Shown: positions 53,107-61,619, numbered from the stretch's first letter. The stretch is DNA of 64,000 nucleotides from JAOAFZ01 sp964412815 (GCA_964412815.1 CAYPQF010000034.1:186001-250000), one strand, 5' to 3'. A program made the numbers and translations. Notes: generated by a model from the sequence alone, not told the origin.

Positions 53107-53907
53107 ATGAAAACCGTGTTGCTCTGTCCACCTACTCATTTTGATATTTCTTACGAAATTAATCCCTGGATGCATATGGAGATTCAGCCGGATCAGAGGG
53201 GAGTTCGGGGCGCATACGCAGAGCTCAAACAGGCCTTTACCGATCTCGGGTTTACTATCTATGAGATCGAACAGGTCGCAGGACTGCCGGATATGGTTTA
53301 TACAGCGAATGTGGGAAACGTACATAAGAATCGCTTTATCAAATCTAACTTTAAGTTTGATGAGAGAAAAAAAGAAGCGGAGTATGCCGCAACATATTTA
53401 CACGAGAGGTTTGGGTTTGAAGTAATCTCGTTACCTGAGCATATTGCCTATGAAGGGCAGGGAGATCTGCTGACCGATGGAAACCGGTTCTTTTTCGGAT
53501 GGGGCAAGCGTTCTGATTTCGAAGCAAAAGCTGAACTGGAACGCATTATGGATGTCGAGTTGATTGATTTTAAGCTAGTCGATCCATACTATTATCATCT
53601 GGACACCTGTTTTGCTCCATTATCATCTGAAATTGTGATGATAAACCCCCGATCGTTTACCGAAGAAGGGAGAAAGCGGGTCTACGAAGTATTTCCTACC
53701 GTTATAGAAACCAACGAAGAAGATAATCAATACATTGCCTGTAACCTGGTAGTTGCCGGAACCGAGATTGTAGTAGGAAAAGGAATCACTCAAACTACAA
53801 AAGACAAACTTAAGAGTTTTGGGTATAATACTCATGAGATTGAGATGAAAGAGTATCTGAAGGGTGGCGGGAGCGTCAAATGCTGCACCTTCGAATTTGA
53901 AGTTTAA
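53107..53907 (+). CDS. Amidinotransferase / dimethylarginine dimethylaminohydrolase-like enzyme
   Basis: 266 aa, pentein fold. Family members act on guanidino groups of arginine or methylated arginine through a Cys-His-acid set. Visible: LPDMVYTANVG near residue 60 (the usual PD-x-x-F/Y-x-x-N stretch), the acidic AYEGQGDLLTDG, the catalytic His in YYHLDTCFAPL, and the nucleophilic Cys in GGGSVKCCTFEF at the C-terminus. It could release citrulline or ornithine from arginine derivatives for energy or nitrogen, or act in a salvage step; which one is not clear from the sequence. It is 8 nt upstream of the RRM gene, so both may be on one message. Confidence 0.85.
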   Translation: MKTVLLCPPTHFDISYEINPWMHMEIQPDQRGVRGAYAELKQAFTDLGFTIYEIEQVAGLPDMVYTANVGNVHKNRFIKSNFKFDERKKEAEYAATYLHERFGFEVISLPEHIAYEGQGDLLTDGNRFFFGWGKRSDFEAKAELERIMDVELIDFKLVDPYYYHLDTCFAPLSSEIVMINPRSFTEEGRKRVYEVFPTVIETNEEDNQYIACNLVVAGTEIVVGKGITQTTKDKLKSFGYNTHEIEMKEYLKGGGSVKCCTFEFEV

Positions 53908-53915
53908 CTAATAGT

Positions 53916-54605
53916 ATGGCTATTCAAAACAAACTGTATGTCGGAAACCTGTTATATGAAGTAACTGATGCGGATCTGAACGAGCTTTTTTCTCCATATG
54001 GGGAAGTTGAGTCAGCAGAAGTGGTACGGTATCGTAAAAGTAAGCGCTCAAAGGGGTACGGCTTTGTAGTCTTTACCTCACCGGATAGTGCAAATGCTGC
54101 GCTCGAAGCACTGAACAATACCGACTATCGCGGACGAAAACTGATGCTAGCAATCGCTAAGGCGGAAAAGTTTGATGAATCAAAGGCTCCGGCAGCGGGT
54201 GAACGACGTCAGTCCGGAAGATCTGAAGGTGCCCGTTCACAGAACGATCAGAATTATACCCAGCTGGTAGCAACTCCCTTACCGCAACAGCTGCGTGAAG
54301 ACCGGGTTCGGGTAGAAGAATCTCCTACAGAACCATCTATCGAACAGTTTATTGGTTCAGATCCAATGATGCAGTCAACCGCTGCCTCAGAAGCAGCAGC
54401 AGATCCCGGCGATATTGCACAGAGTCAGATGATGCACGAACAGCCAATGACTGCTCAGGTAACTGAACATCCGATCGAAGAACAGATGCCCGATCAGCAA
54501 CCTACACTGGCAGAATCTACCCCGGTCGAACAGCCGCAGGAACCCAAAAAAGGCGGATTCAACTTCGGGACAATCTTCCGTCGTGACGGTAGAGATGATG
54601 CGTAA
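53916..54605 (+). CDS. RNA-binding protein with one RRM domain and a long acidic Gln/Pro tail
   Basis: 229 aa. Residues 1-85 form an RNA-recognition motif with both RNP signatures, KLYVGNL and SKGYGFVVF, plus the typical DADLNELFSPYGEVESAEVV. The rest (about 140 residues) is low-complexity, rich in Gln, Pro, Glu and Met, probably disordered, ending GFNFGTIFRRDGR, which may be a short binding motif. Bacterial RRM proteins of this type are often cold-induced and bind mRNA. The tail is unusually long, since most bacterial RRM proteins are 80-130 aa. It follows the amidinotransferase by 8 nt. Confidence 0.88.
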   Translation: MAIQNKLYVGNLLYEVTDADLNELFSPYGEVESAEVVRYRKSKRSKGYGFVVFTSPDSANAALEALNNTDYRGRKLMLAIAKAEKFDESKAPAAGERRQSGRSEGARSQNDQNYTQLVATPLPQQLREDRVRVEESPTEPSIEQFIGSDPMMQSTAASEAAADPGDIAQSQMMHEQPMTAQVTEHPIEEQMPDQQPTLAESTPVEQPQEPKKGGFNFGTIFRRDGRDDA

Positions 54606-54639
54606 TAAACGGGTACGTACTTTGTAGGAAGAAACCGGG

Positions 54640-55803
54640 TTAGTAATATCGGTAATACTGTTCTTTTAGCTGCTTAAATCTCTTCTCTTCTATTGATGTC
54701 CGTATTTCTTTCATCAGTTCCGTATAGAAAAAGATGTTGTGCAGGGTGGCGTATTTCAGCGCGCGAATATCGTGAGACTGAAACCAGAGTGCCAGCTGCC
54801 GGAAGGTCACTCCATCTCTAAGTGTCGGTGAGCCGGGGCGAGTGTCTATTATATCATCGGTCACTCGCGAAATCCTGACATGTACGCGCCCGGTAACAGT
54901 ATAGAGTACCCGATGGCGGGCTTCCCGTGTGGGGATGACACAATCAAACAAATCGATACCTCGCTCTACTGATTCAAAAATATCACGGACGTGTCCAATT
55001 CCTAGTAAATGACGGGGACGTTCGTCAGGTAACAACGGCAGGGTCCATTCAAGAATACGATGCATGTCTTCCTTTGTTTTACCCAACGATCCACCAATAC
55101 CATAGCCGGGGACATCTTTATCAGCCATAAACCGGGCAGAATATTCCCGCAGGTCTTTATATGCTCCTCCCTGTACAATCGCAAAGAGCGCCTGTTTTTC
55201 TTTAAACGGCGCATGATGAGTAATACATCGATCCAGCCAGCGATGAGTGCGCTCCAGCGAATTTGCGGTATACTCCTTGGTATTCAGCGAAGAGGTACAT
55301 TCGTCAAATGCAAACATGATATCTGCTCCAATACGGTGCTGTAGATCCATCGAAGACTCGGGGGAGAGGGTAAAGTGCTTCCCATTAAACGGAAACGAAG
55401 CGCCTTCTTCTGAGATCACAACCGGATTGTCAGTGTCTGATTCTGTACCCTCGGAACCGGGGAAGATGGCGCCCAGTTTATTTGTCCCGTGAGTGATGCC
55501 AAAACCCAGCGAGAAGACCTGAAATCCGCCACTGTCGGTCGCCAGAACGTTCGGGTAGTTCATATATGCATGCAACCCCCCGGCTGCCTCTATTTTGGGC
55601 AAAATGTCCTTCACGTAAATATGAAAGGTATTGGAGATGGCATAGTTGATCTTCGTATCAGGTACCTGCTGCGGATCGATGGTCTTAAAAACTCCCTCAG
55701 TGCCGACAATCGCCAGATCCGGTGTCTGCAGTGTGCCATGGGGTGTAACGAACTCTCCCCGGCGTGCAACTCCGTCTCGTTGTAATACGGTAAACTCGAA
55801 CAT
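54640..55803 (-). CDS. tgt: tRNA-guanine transglycosylase without the zinc-binding cysteines
   Basis: 387 aa from the ATG of MFEFTVLQRDG; a longer reading covers the promoter (TACACT 55812-55817, minus, 8 nt upstream). The enzyme swaps guanine 34 for a queuosine precursor in tRNAs with GUN anticodons. Substrate and catalytic motifs are present: DSGGFQVFSLG, IVQGGAYKDLREY, GYGIGGSLGKTKEDMHRI, and the nucleophile Asp in GIDLFDCVIPTREARH. The C-terminal zinc site, normally Cys-x-Cys-x2-Cys followed by His, reads RPGSPTLRDG with only the later His (ATLHNIFFY) kept. The family fold survives, so activity is possible, but the zinc is almost surely gone. Confidence 0.9.
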   Translation of the reverse strand: MFEFTVLQRDGVARRGEFVTPHGTLQTPDLAIVGTEGVFKTIDPQQVPDTKINYAISNTFHIYVKDILPKIEAAGGLHAYMNYPNVLATDSGGFQVFSLGFGITHGTNKLGAIFPGSEGTESDTDNPVVISEEGASFPFNGKHFTLSPESSMDLQHRIGADIMFAFDECTSSLNTKEYTANSLERTHRWLDRCITHHAPFKEKQALFAIVQGGAYKDLREYSARFMADKDVPGYGIGGSLGKTKEDMHRILEWTLPLLPDERPRHLLGIGHVRDIFESVERGIDLFDCVIPTREARHRVLYTVTGRVHVRISRVTDDIIDTRPGSPTLRDGVTFRQLALWFQSHDIRALKYATLHNIFFYTELMKEIRTSIEEKRFKQLKEQYYRYY

Positions 55804-55884
55804 AGAGTGATAGTGTACCATAATCCGGGACGTGCGTATAGTCGCAGAGTAGTCTGGCCAGCGCACAAATTCAGGTAAAAGCAG

Positions 55885-55890
55885 TATAAT
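55885..55890 (+). promoter_or_regulatory. -10 box of the CoA enzyme gene
   Basis: TATAAT, 7 nt before the ATG at 55898, divergent from tgt. Confidence 0.5.
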
Positions 55891-55897
55891 ATCGGTA

Positions 55898-56926
55898 ATG
55901 GACTACTTATACGCGCATGCGACCGTCGCCGGAACCTTTGATCACTTTCACGCCGGACATCGGGCGTTAATTGATGAGGTATTCCGTCAGGCAGAACACG
56001 TTTCGGTTGGAGTAGCAGTTTCAGAATTTTCACAGCATAAACTGTTCAGCACGTCGATCGAACCGATGGATCTGCGTCTCCAGACGATCGAAGACTACCT
56101 TACCATTCAGAACTATATCGACCGCGCAACTATATTTGACTTAAAAACGGTTGAGGGCATTGCGCTTGAGGATCCAACCCTGGATGCAATTTTTGTTACG
56201 CCGGACACCGTGGCAAATGCCGAAAAGATTAATTATCAGCGGATGACGAATGGAATGACCGCGATGGAAGTTATCACCGTACCAATGGCGGTATCCGAAG
56301 ATGGTCAGCCTATTAGCTCGACCCGTATTCGTCAGGGGCTGGTAAGTCGTGACGGTGTTTCGTATATCCAGCCGTTCTTGCGTGATCCGGTCTTTACCGC
56401 AACTCCCCTGGTTCGCGATGAACTTGCCGAACCCATGGGAGATATCATTGGGGGGTTGGAAGAAGATATTACCCATGCGGCTGTGATGGTTAAGCAACGG
56501 CTGAAGCAGGATAATCCACCCCTGATTATAGCGGTTGGAGATATAGTAACCCAATCATTGCATATGGTAGAGGTTGATCCTCACCTCAGTGTGATCGATA
56601 ATCGCACCCGGCGAACCGAGATCGCAGAGCACTATAAATCACCATTCCAGACCCAGACGCATGGTCCATTCCGGAATGATGCGGGCACTATCTCTTCTGC
56701 GTTCGTAACTGCGGTATATGAGCATCTATCCGAGCCCGCCAGCCGTGACGTTCACCGGCAGTATGTGATTCAGGGTGAAGAAGATTTGCTGGGACTGCCC
56801 ATGATGCTGCTCGCACCGCTGGAGAGTGTTGTGCTGTACGGGCAGTATGAACAGGGGATTGTCTACGTCTGTATTACCGAAGAAGTCAAATCATTCTGCT
56901 GGTCCATGCTCAAACAGTTCGAGTGA
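55898..56926 (+). CDS. Fused archaeal-type phosphopantetheine adenylyltransferase and GTP-dependent dephospho-CoA kinase
   Basis: 342 aa with two domains. Residues 5-150: nucleotidyltransferase with VAGTFDHFHAGHRALI (the GxFD-x-x-H-x-GH motif) and SSTRIRQG; overall most like the archaeal/eukaryotic PPAT family, which makes dephospho-CoA. Residues about 160-342: DUF359, the archaeal GTP-dependent dephospho-CoA kinase family, with IIAVGDIVTQSL, LSVIDNRTRR and QGEEDLLGLP, then SVVLYGQYEQGIVYVCI. Together they could catalyse the last two steps of CoA synthesis in one chain, analogous to human COASY but with an archaeal-type kinase half. Complete, one frame, no linker of note. Activities are inferred from motifs. 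Confidence 0.85.
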   Translation: MDYLYAHATVAGTFDHFHAGHRALIDEVFRQAEHVSVGVAVSEFSQHKLFSTSIEPMDLRLQTIEDYLTIQNYIDRATIFDLKTVEGIALEDPTLDAIFVTPDTVANAEKINYQRMTNGMTAMEVITVPMAVSEDGQPISSTRIRQGLVSRDGVSYIQPFLRDPVFTATPLVRDELAEPMGDIIGGLEEDITHAAVMVKQRLKQDNPPLIIAVGDIVTQSLHMVEVDPHLSVIDNRTRRTEIAEHYKSPFQTQTHGPFRNDAGTISSAFVTAVYEHLSEPASRDVHRQYVIQGEEDLLGLPMMLLAPLESVVLYGQYEQGIVYVCITEEVKSFCWSMLKQFE

Positions 56927-56974
56927 ATTTTTGCGTTCCAACAGGCTACTATTTCTGCTACAATACAGTCATCT

Positions 56975-59404
56975 ATGTCAAAATACTTTCCAAAGGAATT
57001 TGAACACAAATGGGTTGCCGAATGGCAAAAGCAGGGCATATACCAGATGCCGAAGATCAAAAAAGGTGATAAAAAGTTTTATTCTCTCTATTCATTCCCG
57101 TATCCTTCCGGCGCCGGACTGCATGTTGGCCATGTAGAAGGTATGGTGGCAAATGATATCGCTGCCCGGTTTGCCCGCATGCAAGGAATTCCTGCGATTC
57201 TGCCCATGGGATGGGACTCCTTTGGACTGCCTGCCGAAAACTATGCAATCAAGACTGGCATTCATCCCAAAGACAGTACGGATGAGGTAGTCGTCACCTT
57301 TAAAGATCAGATCAATAAGATTGGTATCTCGGTTGACTGGAATACCGAAGTTGGCGCGCACTGGCCGGAGTACTACAAATGGACACAATGGATCTTTCTG
57401 CAACTGTACAAAAAGGGACTGGCATACCAGAAAGAGGCTGCCGTAAACTGGTGTCCAAAAGACAATACCGTCTTGGCAAACGAACAGGTGGTTGATGGTA
57501 AATGTGAACGCTGTGACACCGAGGTCGTCCAGAAAAAAATGAAGCAGTGGTTTTTCAAGATTACCGCTTACGCTGAGCAGCTGGAGAAAGATCTGGATAC
57601 TGTAGACTGGCCAAAGAGTACCAAAGATCAACAACGGAACTGGATCGGGAAGAGTGTCGGAATCAACATAACATACCAGGTAGAGGGAGTTTCTGAACCA
57701 ATTGTGGTTTTTACGACACGTCCTGATACCAACTTCGGTGCTACTTTTGTCGTGCTCGCTCCGGAAAGTGACTATGTCCAGCGAAATATGAACGACTTCC
57801 CGCATGCGGTAGAAGTTGCAAAGTACGTAGAAGAAACAAAGAAAAAAACCGAACGGACACGACTGCAGGATAAAACCAAAACCGGTGTCTTTACCGGAGT
57901 TTATGCCATTAATAACCTGAATGGTAAAAAACTGCCGGTGTATGTCGGCGATTTTGTGCTGGCGACCGTTGGTACTGGTGCGCTGGTGGGTGTTCCCGGG
58001 CATGATATGCGTGATTTTGAATTCGCGCAGGCCATGGGATGTGAAATTATTCGTGTTGTAATCGGACCGGATGGAGACACCTCTGAAATTACACGACCGG
58101 AACAGGTACAGGAAGCAGCCGGAACGATGACAAACTCATCGTTCTTGGACGGCATGGAGATTATGGCCGCAAAAGAGAAGATTATGGATTATCTGGAAGA
58201 AAAAGGCTGGGGAGAACGGATAACCAACTACCGTCTGCGCGACTGGCTGGTCTCACGGCAGCGGTATTGGGGTGCCCCAATCCCGGTTGTCTACGACCCG
58301 GAAGGGAACCCGCATCCCGTTGATGAGTCTGATCTGCCGGTTCTGCTGCCATACGATGTAGACTTTAAACCAACCGGAGAGTCTCCATTAAAATATTCGG
58401 AAGAGTTCCACAAATCAGCGGAAGAAAAGTATGGCAAAGGCTGGCGTCGCGAAGTAGATACGATGGATACGTTTGTTGATTCAAGCTGGTATTTTTTCCG
58501 ACATCTGAGCGCAGGAGACGATACTCAGGCCTTTGATTCTGAGACTGCCAACGCTTGGCTGCCGACGGATCTGTATATGATTGGTGCCGAACATATTGTG
58601 CTTCATTTGTTGTACTCCCGCTTCTTTACGAAAGTGTTCCACGATGCCGGACTGATTGATTTTAACGAACCGTTCTACCGAATGCGTCATATGGGTACCA
58701 TTCTGGGGCCCGACAATCGTAAAATGAGTAAGCGGTGGGGGAATGTGATAAATCCTACGGACGTAATAAATGATTTTGGTGCCGATACCTTACGTGTCTA
58801 TGAGATGTTTATGGGGCCGCTCGACCAGGTCAAGCCATGGAACCCACAGAACGTTCAGGGTTCCTATCGCTTCTTGCAGCGTATCTGGAAACTGTACACC
58901 GAGGGTAGCGTTGCCGAAGCGGGAGCTGCCAGCGATGGAGATGTTGCCCGTGCCTTACAGAAAACCATTGTGAAAGTCACCGCAGATATCCCCGAACTAA
59001 AATTTAATACCGCAATTGCAGCAATGATGTCGTTGTTAAATGAGTGGGAAGGAAAACAGCTCTCAGTTGAGCATGCAAAACAGTTCTTACAAATACTGGC
59101 ACCGTTTGCCCCGTTTATTGCTGATGAGTTGTGGCATGAAGTATTAGGACAAACAGAATCCGTTCACACGACTCCGTGGCCAACGGTAGATACAGCGCTC
59201 TTGCAGGATGATACGGTGACCATTCCGGTACAGGTCAATGGAAAGATGCGCGGCACGGTACAGGTCTCCGTCTCAGATAAAAGTCAGGAAACTGTCATGC
59301 AGGAAGCAAAAAAACATGATAAAATTGCACCTTATCTCAATCAGGAAATAGTCAAGATTATCTATGTTCCGGGCAAGATCCTGAATGTCATCGTCAAATC
59401 ATAA
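56975..59404 (+). CDS. leuS: Leucyl-tRNA synthetase
   Basis: 809 aa, slightly short for bacterial LeuRS (about 860). Class I synthetase with HIGH motif in YPSGAGLHVGHVEG, a CP1 editing domain that retains the Thr-rich TTRPDTNFGATF loop and GVPGHDMRDFEFA, a catalytic core with DTFVDSSWYFFRHL and GAEHIVLHLLYSRFF, and KMSKS motif as RKMSKRWGNVI. The anticodon-binding helical domain and small C-terminal domain follow (QVNGKMRGTVQVS, KIIYVPGKILNVIV). TACAAT at 56959-56964 lies 10 nt before the ATG. tRNA-Lys follows 47 nt downstream with its own promoter. Confidence 0.97.
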   Translation: MSKYFPKEFEHKWVAEWQKQGIYQMPKIKKGDKKFYSLYSFPYPSGAGLHVGHVEGMVANDIAARFARMQGIPAILPMGWDSFGLPAENYAIKTGIHPKDSTDEVVVTFKDQINKIGISVDWNTEVGAHWPEYYKWTQWIFLQLYKKGLAYQKEAAVNWCPKDNTVLANEQVVDGKCERCDTEVVQKKMKQWFFKITAYAEQLEKDLDTVDWPKSTKDQQRNWIGKSVGINITYQVEGVSEPIVVFTTRPDTNFGATFVVLAPESDYVQRNMNDFPHAVEVAKYVEETKKKTERTRLQDKTKTGVFTGVYAINNLNGKKLPVYVGDFVLATVGTGALVGVPGHDMRDFEFAQAMGCEIIRVVIGPDGDTSEITRPEQVQEAAGTMTNSSFLDGMEIMAAKEKIMDYLEEKGWGERITNYRLRDWLVSRQRYWGAPIPVVYDPEGNPHPVDESDLPVLLPYDVDFKPTGESPLKYSEEFHKSAEEKYGKGWRREVDTMDTFVDSSWYFFRHLSAGDDTQAFDSETANAWLPTDLYMIGAEHIVLHLLYSRFFTKVFHDAGLIDFNEPFYRMRHMGTILGPDNRKMSKRWGNVINPTDVINDFGADTLRVYEMFMGPLDQVKPWNPQNVQGSYRFLQRIWKLYTEGSVAEAGAASDGDVARALQKTIVKVTADIPELKFNTAIAAMMSLLNEWEGKQLSVEHAKQFLQILAPFAPFIADELWHEVLGQTESVHTTPWPTVDTALLQDDTVTIPVQVNGKMRGTVQVSVSDKSQETVMQEAKKHDKIAPYLNQEIVKIIYVPGKILNVIVKS

Positions 59405-59406
59405 TA

Positions 59407-59435
59407 TTGATTTATCTGCGTAAGACTGGTACAAT
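59407..59435 (+). promoter_or_regulatory. Promoter of tRNA-Lys
   Basis: TTGATT (59407-59412), 17-nt spacer, TACAAT (59430-59435), 16 nt before the first tRNA base. Confidence 0.6.
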
Positions 59436-59451
59436 CTAATCTTTGCCGTAC

Positions 59452-59524
59452 GGGCCCGTAGCTCAATTGGCAGAGCAGTAGCCTTTTAAGCTATTGGTTC
59501 TGGGTTCGAGTCCCAGCGGGCTCA
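59452..59524 (+). tRNA. tRNA-Lys (anticodon TTT)
   Basis: 73 nt cloverleaf. Acceptor GGGCCCG pairs with CGGGCTC including one G-U; the D arm GCTC/GAGC, the anticodon loop CTTTTAA with anticodon TTT, and the T arm CTGGG/CCCAG with TTCGAGT are all regular. Discriminator base A. The CCA end is not encoded, so it must be added by an enzyme. Own promoter 16 nt upstream. Confidence 0.95.
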
Positions 59525-59543
59525 CAGGTTTTTCTTAAACCGT

Positions 59544-59871
59544 GGTGCAGGCAGGTTCCGATCGGCGTCGATGAATCGTCTTCCTAGAGAGTGAGGTAGC
59601 GATGGAACTGAACGTCACTCCTGAAATTCTGCAGGTGATGGTAGATGCAGCATATCAGGAGTTTGTTTCCCTAGGTCGAATCCACCCACAGGAAACGTGT
59701 GATATAGAGGCAGTGGTAGATGCAGCGGCACAGCAGATCATCATCACTTTCTCTATGAAGAAGTCGCGTTTCCGTAAAAAGCCCACGCGGTGTTCCGCAG
59801 TTATCAACTTCGATCCGGAGGGCGGTGGTCCCGTTGCTGCCGCATGAAGGAGTCTGCCTGCACCTTCATGC
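59544..59871. repeat. Inverted repeat and hairpin flanking the 81-aa ORF
   Basis: GGTGCAGGCAG (59544-59554) is the exact reverse complement of CTGCCTGCACC (59854-59864), 299 nt apart, enclosing the small ORF. The right copy overlaps the loop of a second structure: GCATGAAGG (59842-59850) pairs with CCTTCATGC (59863-59871), beginning in the ORF's stop codon. The local hairpin could act as terminator; pairing with the left copy could compete with it. Confidence 0.55.
59602..59847 (+). CDS. Small protein of unknown function
   Basis: 81 aa from ATG 59602, with GAGGT a few bases upstream as a possible Shine-Dalgarno, unlike most genes here. Sequence: an N-terminal helical stretch (TPEILQVMVDAAYQEFVSLG) and a basic, aromatic C-terminal half (MKKSRFRKKPTRC, INFDPEGGG). 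No family recognised; no membrane helix or signal. The ORF is flanked by an 11-bp inverted repeat and followed by a hairpin. Composition is GC-richer than its surroundings, like the membrane gene pair at 52.0-52.9 kb. Could be a recently acquired cassette; translation is plausible but unproven. Confidence 0.55.
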   Translation: MELNVTPEILQVMVDAAYQEFVSLGRIHPQETCDIEAVVDAAAQQIIITFSMKKSRFRKKPTRCSAVINFDPEGGGPVAAA

Positions 59872-60065
59872 CACTACTGAACACTCCTTAATTTGTCTTT
59901 TTTCTTCTCTTCACCTTTTTTTTCAACCAGAAGTACCGACTGACTACGTAAGAAATTGAGCCGATCCAGCTATCTACGTGTGCTTTCATTTGCATTTCAA
60001 AATACATATGTAATACTTATATATTACATATTCTATACATATAAAAAATAAACTGCAATGCTCAA

Positions 60066-61619
60066 ATGAGTACTGATGTACGTTCACCATCACCGGTCTG
60101 GGTTGATCGCTTGTATATCATATGGACAATTGTTTTTATTGTAGCCTTAATCATCTGTCTGGGGTTGGGCTATGCGTTTCAACTCACCTTTGGAAACCTC
60201 TGGTTTATTCCCGTAACGGTGTACGGACTTACGATGATGATGCATCTTTTCCTCCAGTTTATTTTTGCTTTTCGTAATTATCAGATTATCTCCGCGATTC
60301 AAGACAAACCCGTGCAATTGAAAATCGGCATACAGGTTGTAGGACATCAGGAAGAGCGGACACTCTTTGAAAATTCGTTGCTCTCGCTCAAACGGATTGC
60401 GCTGGACCACCATCGTGACTTGATTGTAGTGGTGGATGGAAACGAAGAAGCAGACCGGTATATGAGTGACATCTTTAGAGGTGTGTTTAATGGTATGAGT
60501 GAGATTCGGACTATTCCCTACGTGCTGGCTGAGCTGAGTGCGGAAGAGCGTGTACAACGGTTACAGGAACTGCGCTCTGATAAACAGTTTATCTGTCTGC
60601 TGCAACCAAAACGGGGAAAGCGAGAAGCACTGTATACCGCGTTTCAGATGCATATTGACCGGGGAGCAGATGCCGTCTTTACGACCGATTCTGACACACG
60701 GGTAGAGCCTGATGCAATCGAAAAAATGGCACAGTTACTGAAAGATCCGGGAATTGGAGCGGTAACCGGAAATGTTGCGATTGATAATATTCATAACTGG
60801 TTATCATTTTTAAGTTCACTCAGATACTGGTTTGCGTTTAATCTCGAACGGGCGGCACAATCTTATTTTGGTGTTGTTTCATGTGTTTCCGGGCCGTTGG
60901 GGCTGTATCGGAGAGAAGTGCTGCAAAAAATCCTGGACCCCTGGGTACACCAGACTTTTTTGAACCAACGCTGCACCTATGGTGATGACCGGCATCTTAC
61001 AAACCGGGTTCTGGAGGTGGGTAAGAAAGTAGTGTTTACTCCCTATGCTACCTGTAAGACAGAGACACCGACTCAGTACCGGCGCTGGCTGCTTCAGCAG
61101 ACACGCTGGTCCAAATCCTATTACCGGGAGTTCCTGCTTAATGCACAGTGGTTTCATAAACATCCGCTCTGGCTGGCATATGATCTGGTATACCAGGCGC
61201 TGTATCCGTTTTTTCTCCTGTTTAGTATCGGATTACAAATAGGATTATATCTGCAATATAGCTCACTGTTTTTCCTGAAAGTATGGATCGCTACTATTTT
61301 ACTGGGTGGATTCTTGCGAGTACTGTTTTCGTTTATCTTTACCCGTGATCTGCAGTTTATCTTTTTTATGTTCTATGGTTTTTTGTATATCTTTGGTCTT
61401 CTGCCATCCAAGTTATTTGCGGTCGCGACATTGTGGGATGTACAGTGGGGGACATCTCCACGTAAACACATCGCGATGAGTCTGCCATGGAATCAATTTC
61501 TGGTAATTTACGTATTGCTCTATCAGATTATCAGGAAAAACTTACTACCATATCGGCGTGAAATTCAAAACCGGTATGATCTTGATTATGCCTATGTCTT
61601 CGAAGAACAATCTCCTTAA
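60066..61619 (+). CDS. Processive family-2 glycosyltransferase, hyaluronan-synthase-like
   Basis: 517 aa membrane enzyme. Two N-terminal helices (about 17-40 and 45-70), a cytosolic GT-A domain, and four to five C-terminal helices. Motifs of the processive hyaluronan/chitin/cellulose synthase group: VVVDGNEEADRY, TTDSDTRVEPDA (the DxD-type site), SCVSGPLGLYRREV, TYGDDRHLTNRV with the catalytic GDD, and LLQQTRWSKSYYRE (QxxRW). The last two are closest to class I hyaluronan synthases. It probably both makes and exports a linear polysaccharide, the identity of which cannot be told. Its stop overlaps that of the convergent S74 protein by 3 nt. AT-rich DNA (59872-60065) with no gene precedes it. 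Confidence 0.88.
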   Translation: MSTDVRSPSPVWVDRLYIIWTIVFIVALIICLGLGYAFQLTFGNLWFIPVTVYGLTMMMHLFLQFIFAFRNYQIISAIQDKPVQLKIGIQVVGHQEERTLFENSLLSLKRIALDHHRDLIVVVDGNEEADRYMSDIFRGVFNGMSEIRTIPYVLAELSAEERVQRLQELRSDKQFICLLQPKRGKREALYTAFQMHIDRGADAVFTTDSDTRVEPDAIEKMAQLLKDPGIGAVTGNVAIDNIHNWLSFLSSLRYWFAFNLERAAQSYFGVVSCVSGPLGLYRREVLQKILDPWVHQTFLNQRCTYGDDRHLTNRVLEVGKKVVFTPYATCKTETPTQYRRWLLQQTRWSKSYYREFLLNAQWFHKHPLWLAYDLVYQALYPFFLLFSIGLQIGLYLQYSSLFFLKVWIATILLGGFLRVLFSFIFTRDLQFIFFMFYGFLYIFGLLPSKLFAVATLWDVQWGTSPRKHIAMSLPWNQFLVIYVLLYQIIRKNLLPYRREIQNRYDLDYAYVFEEQSP

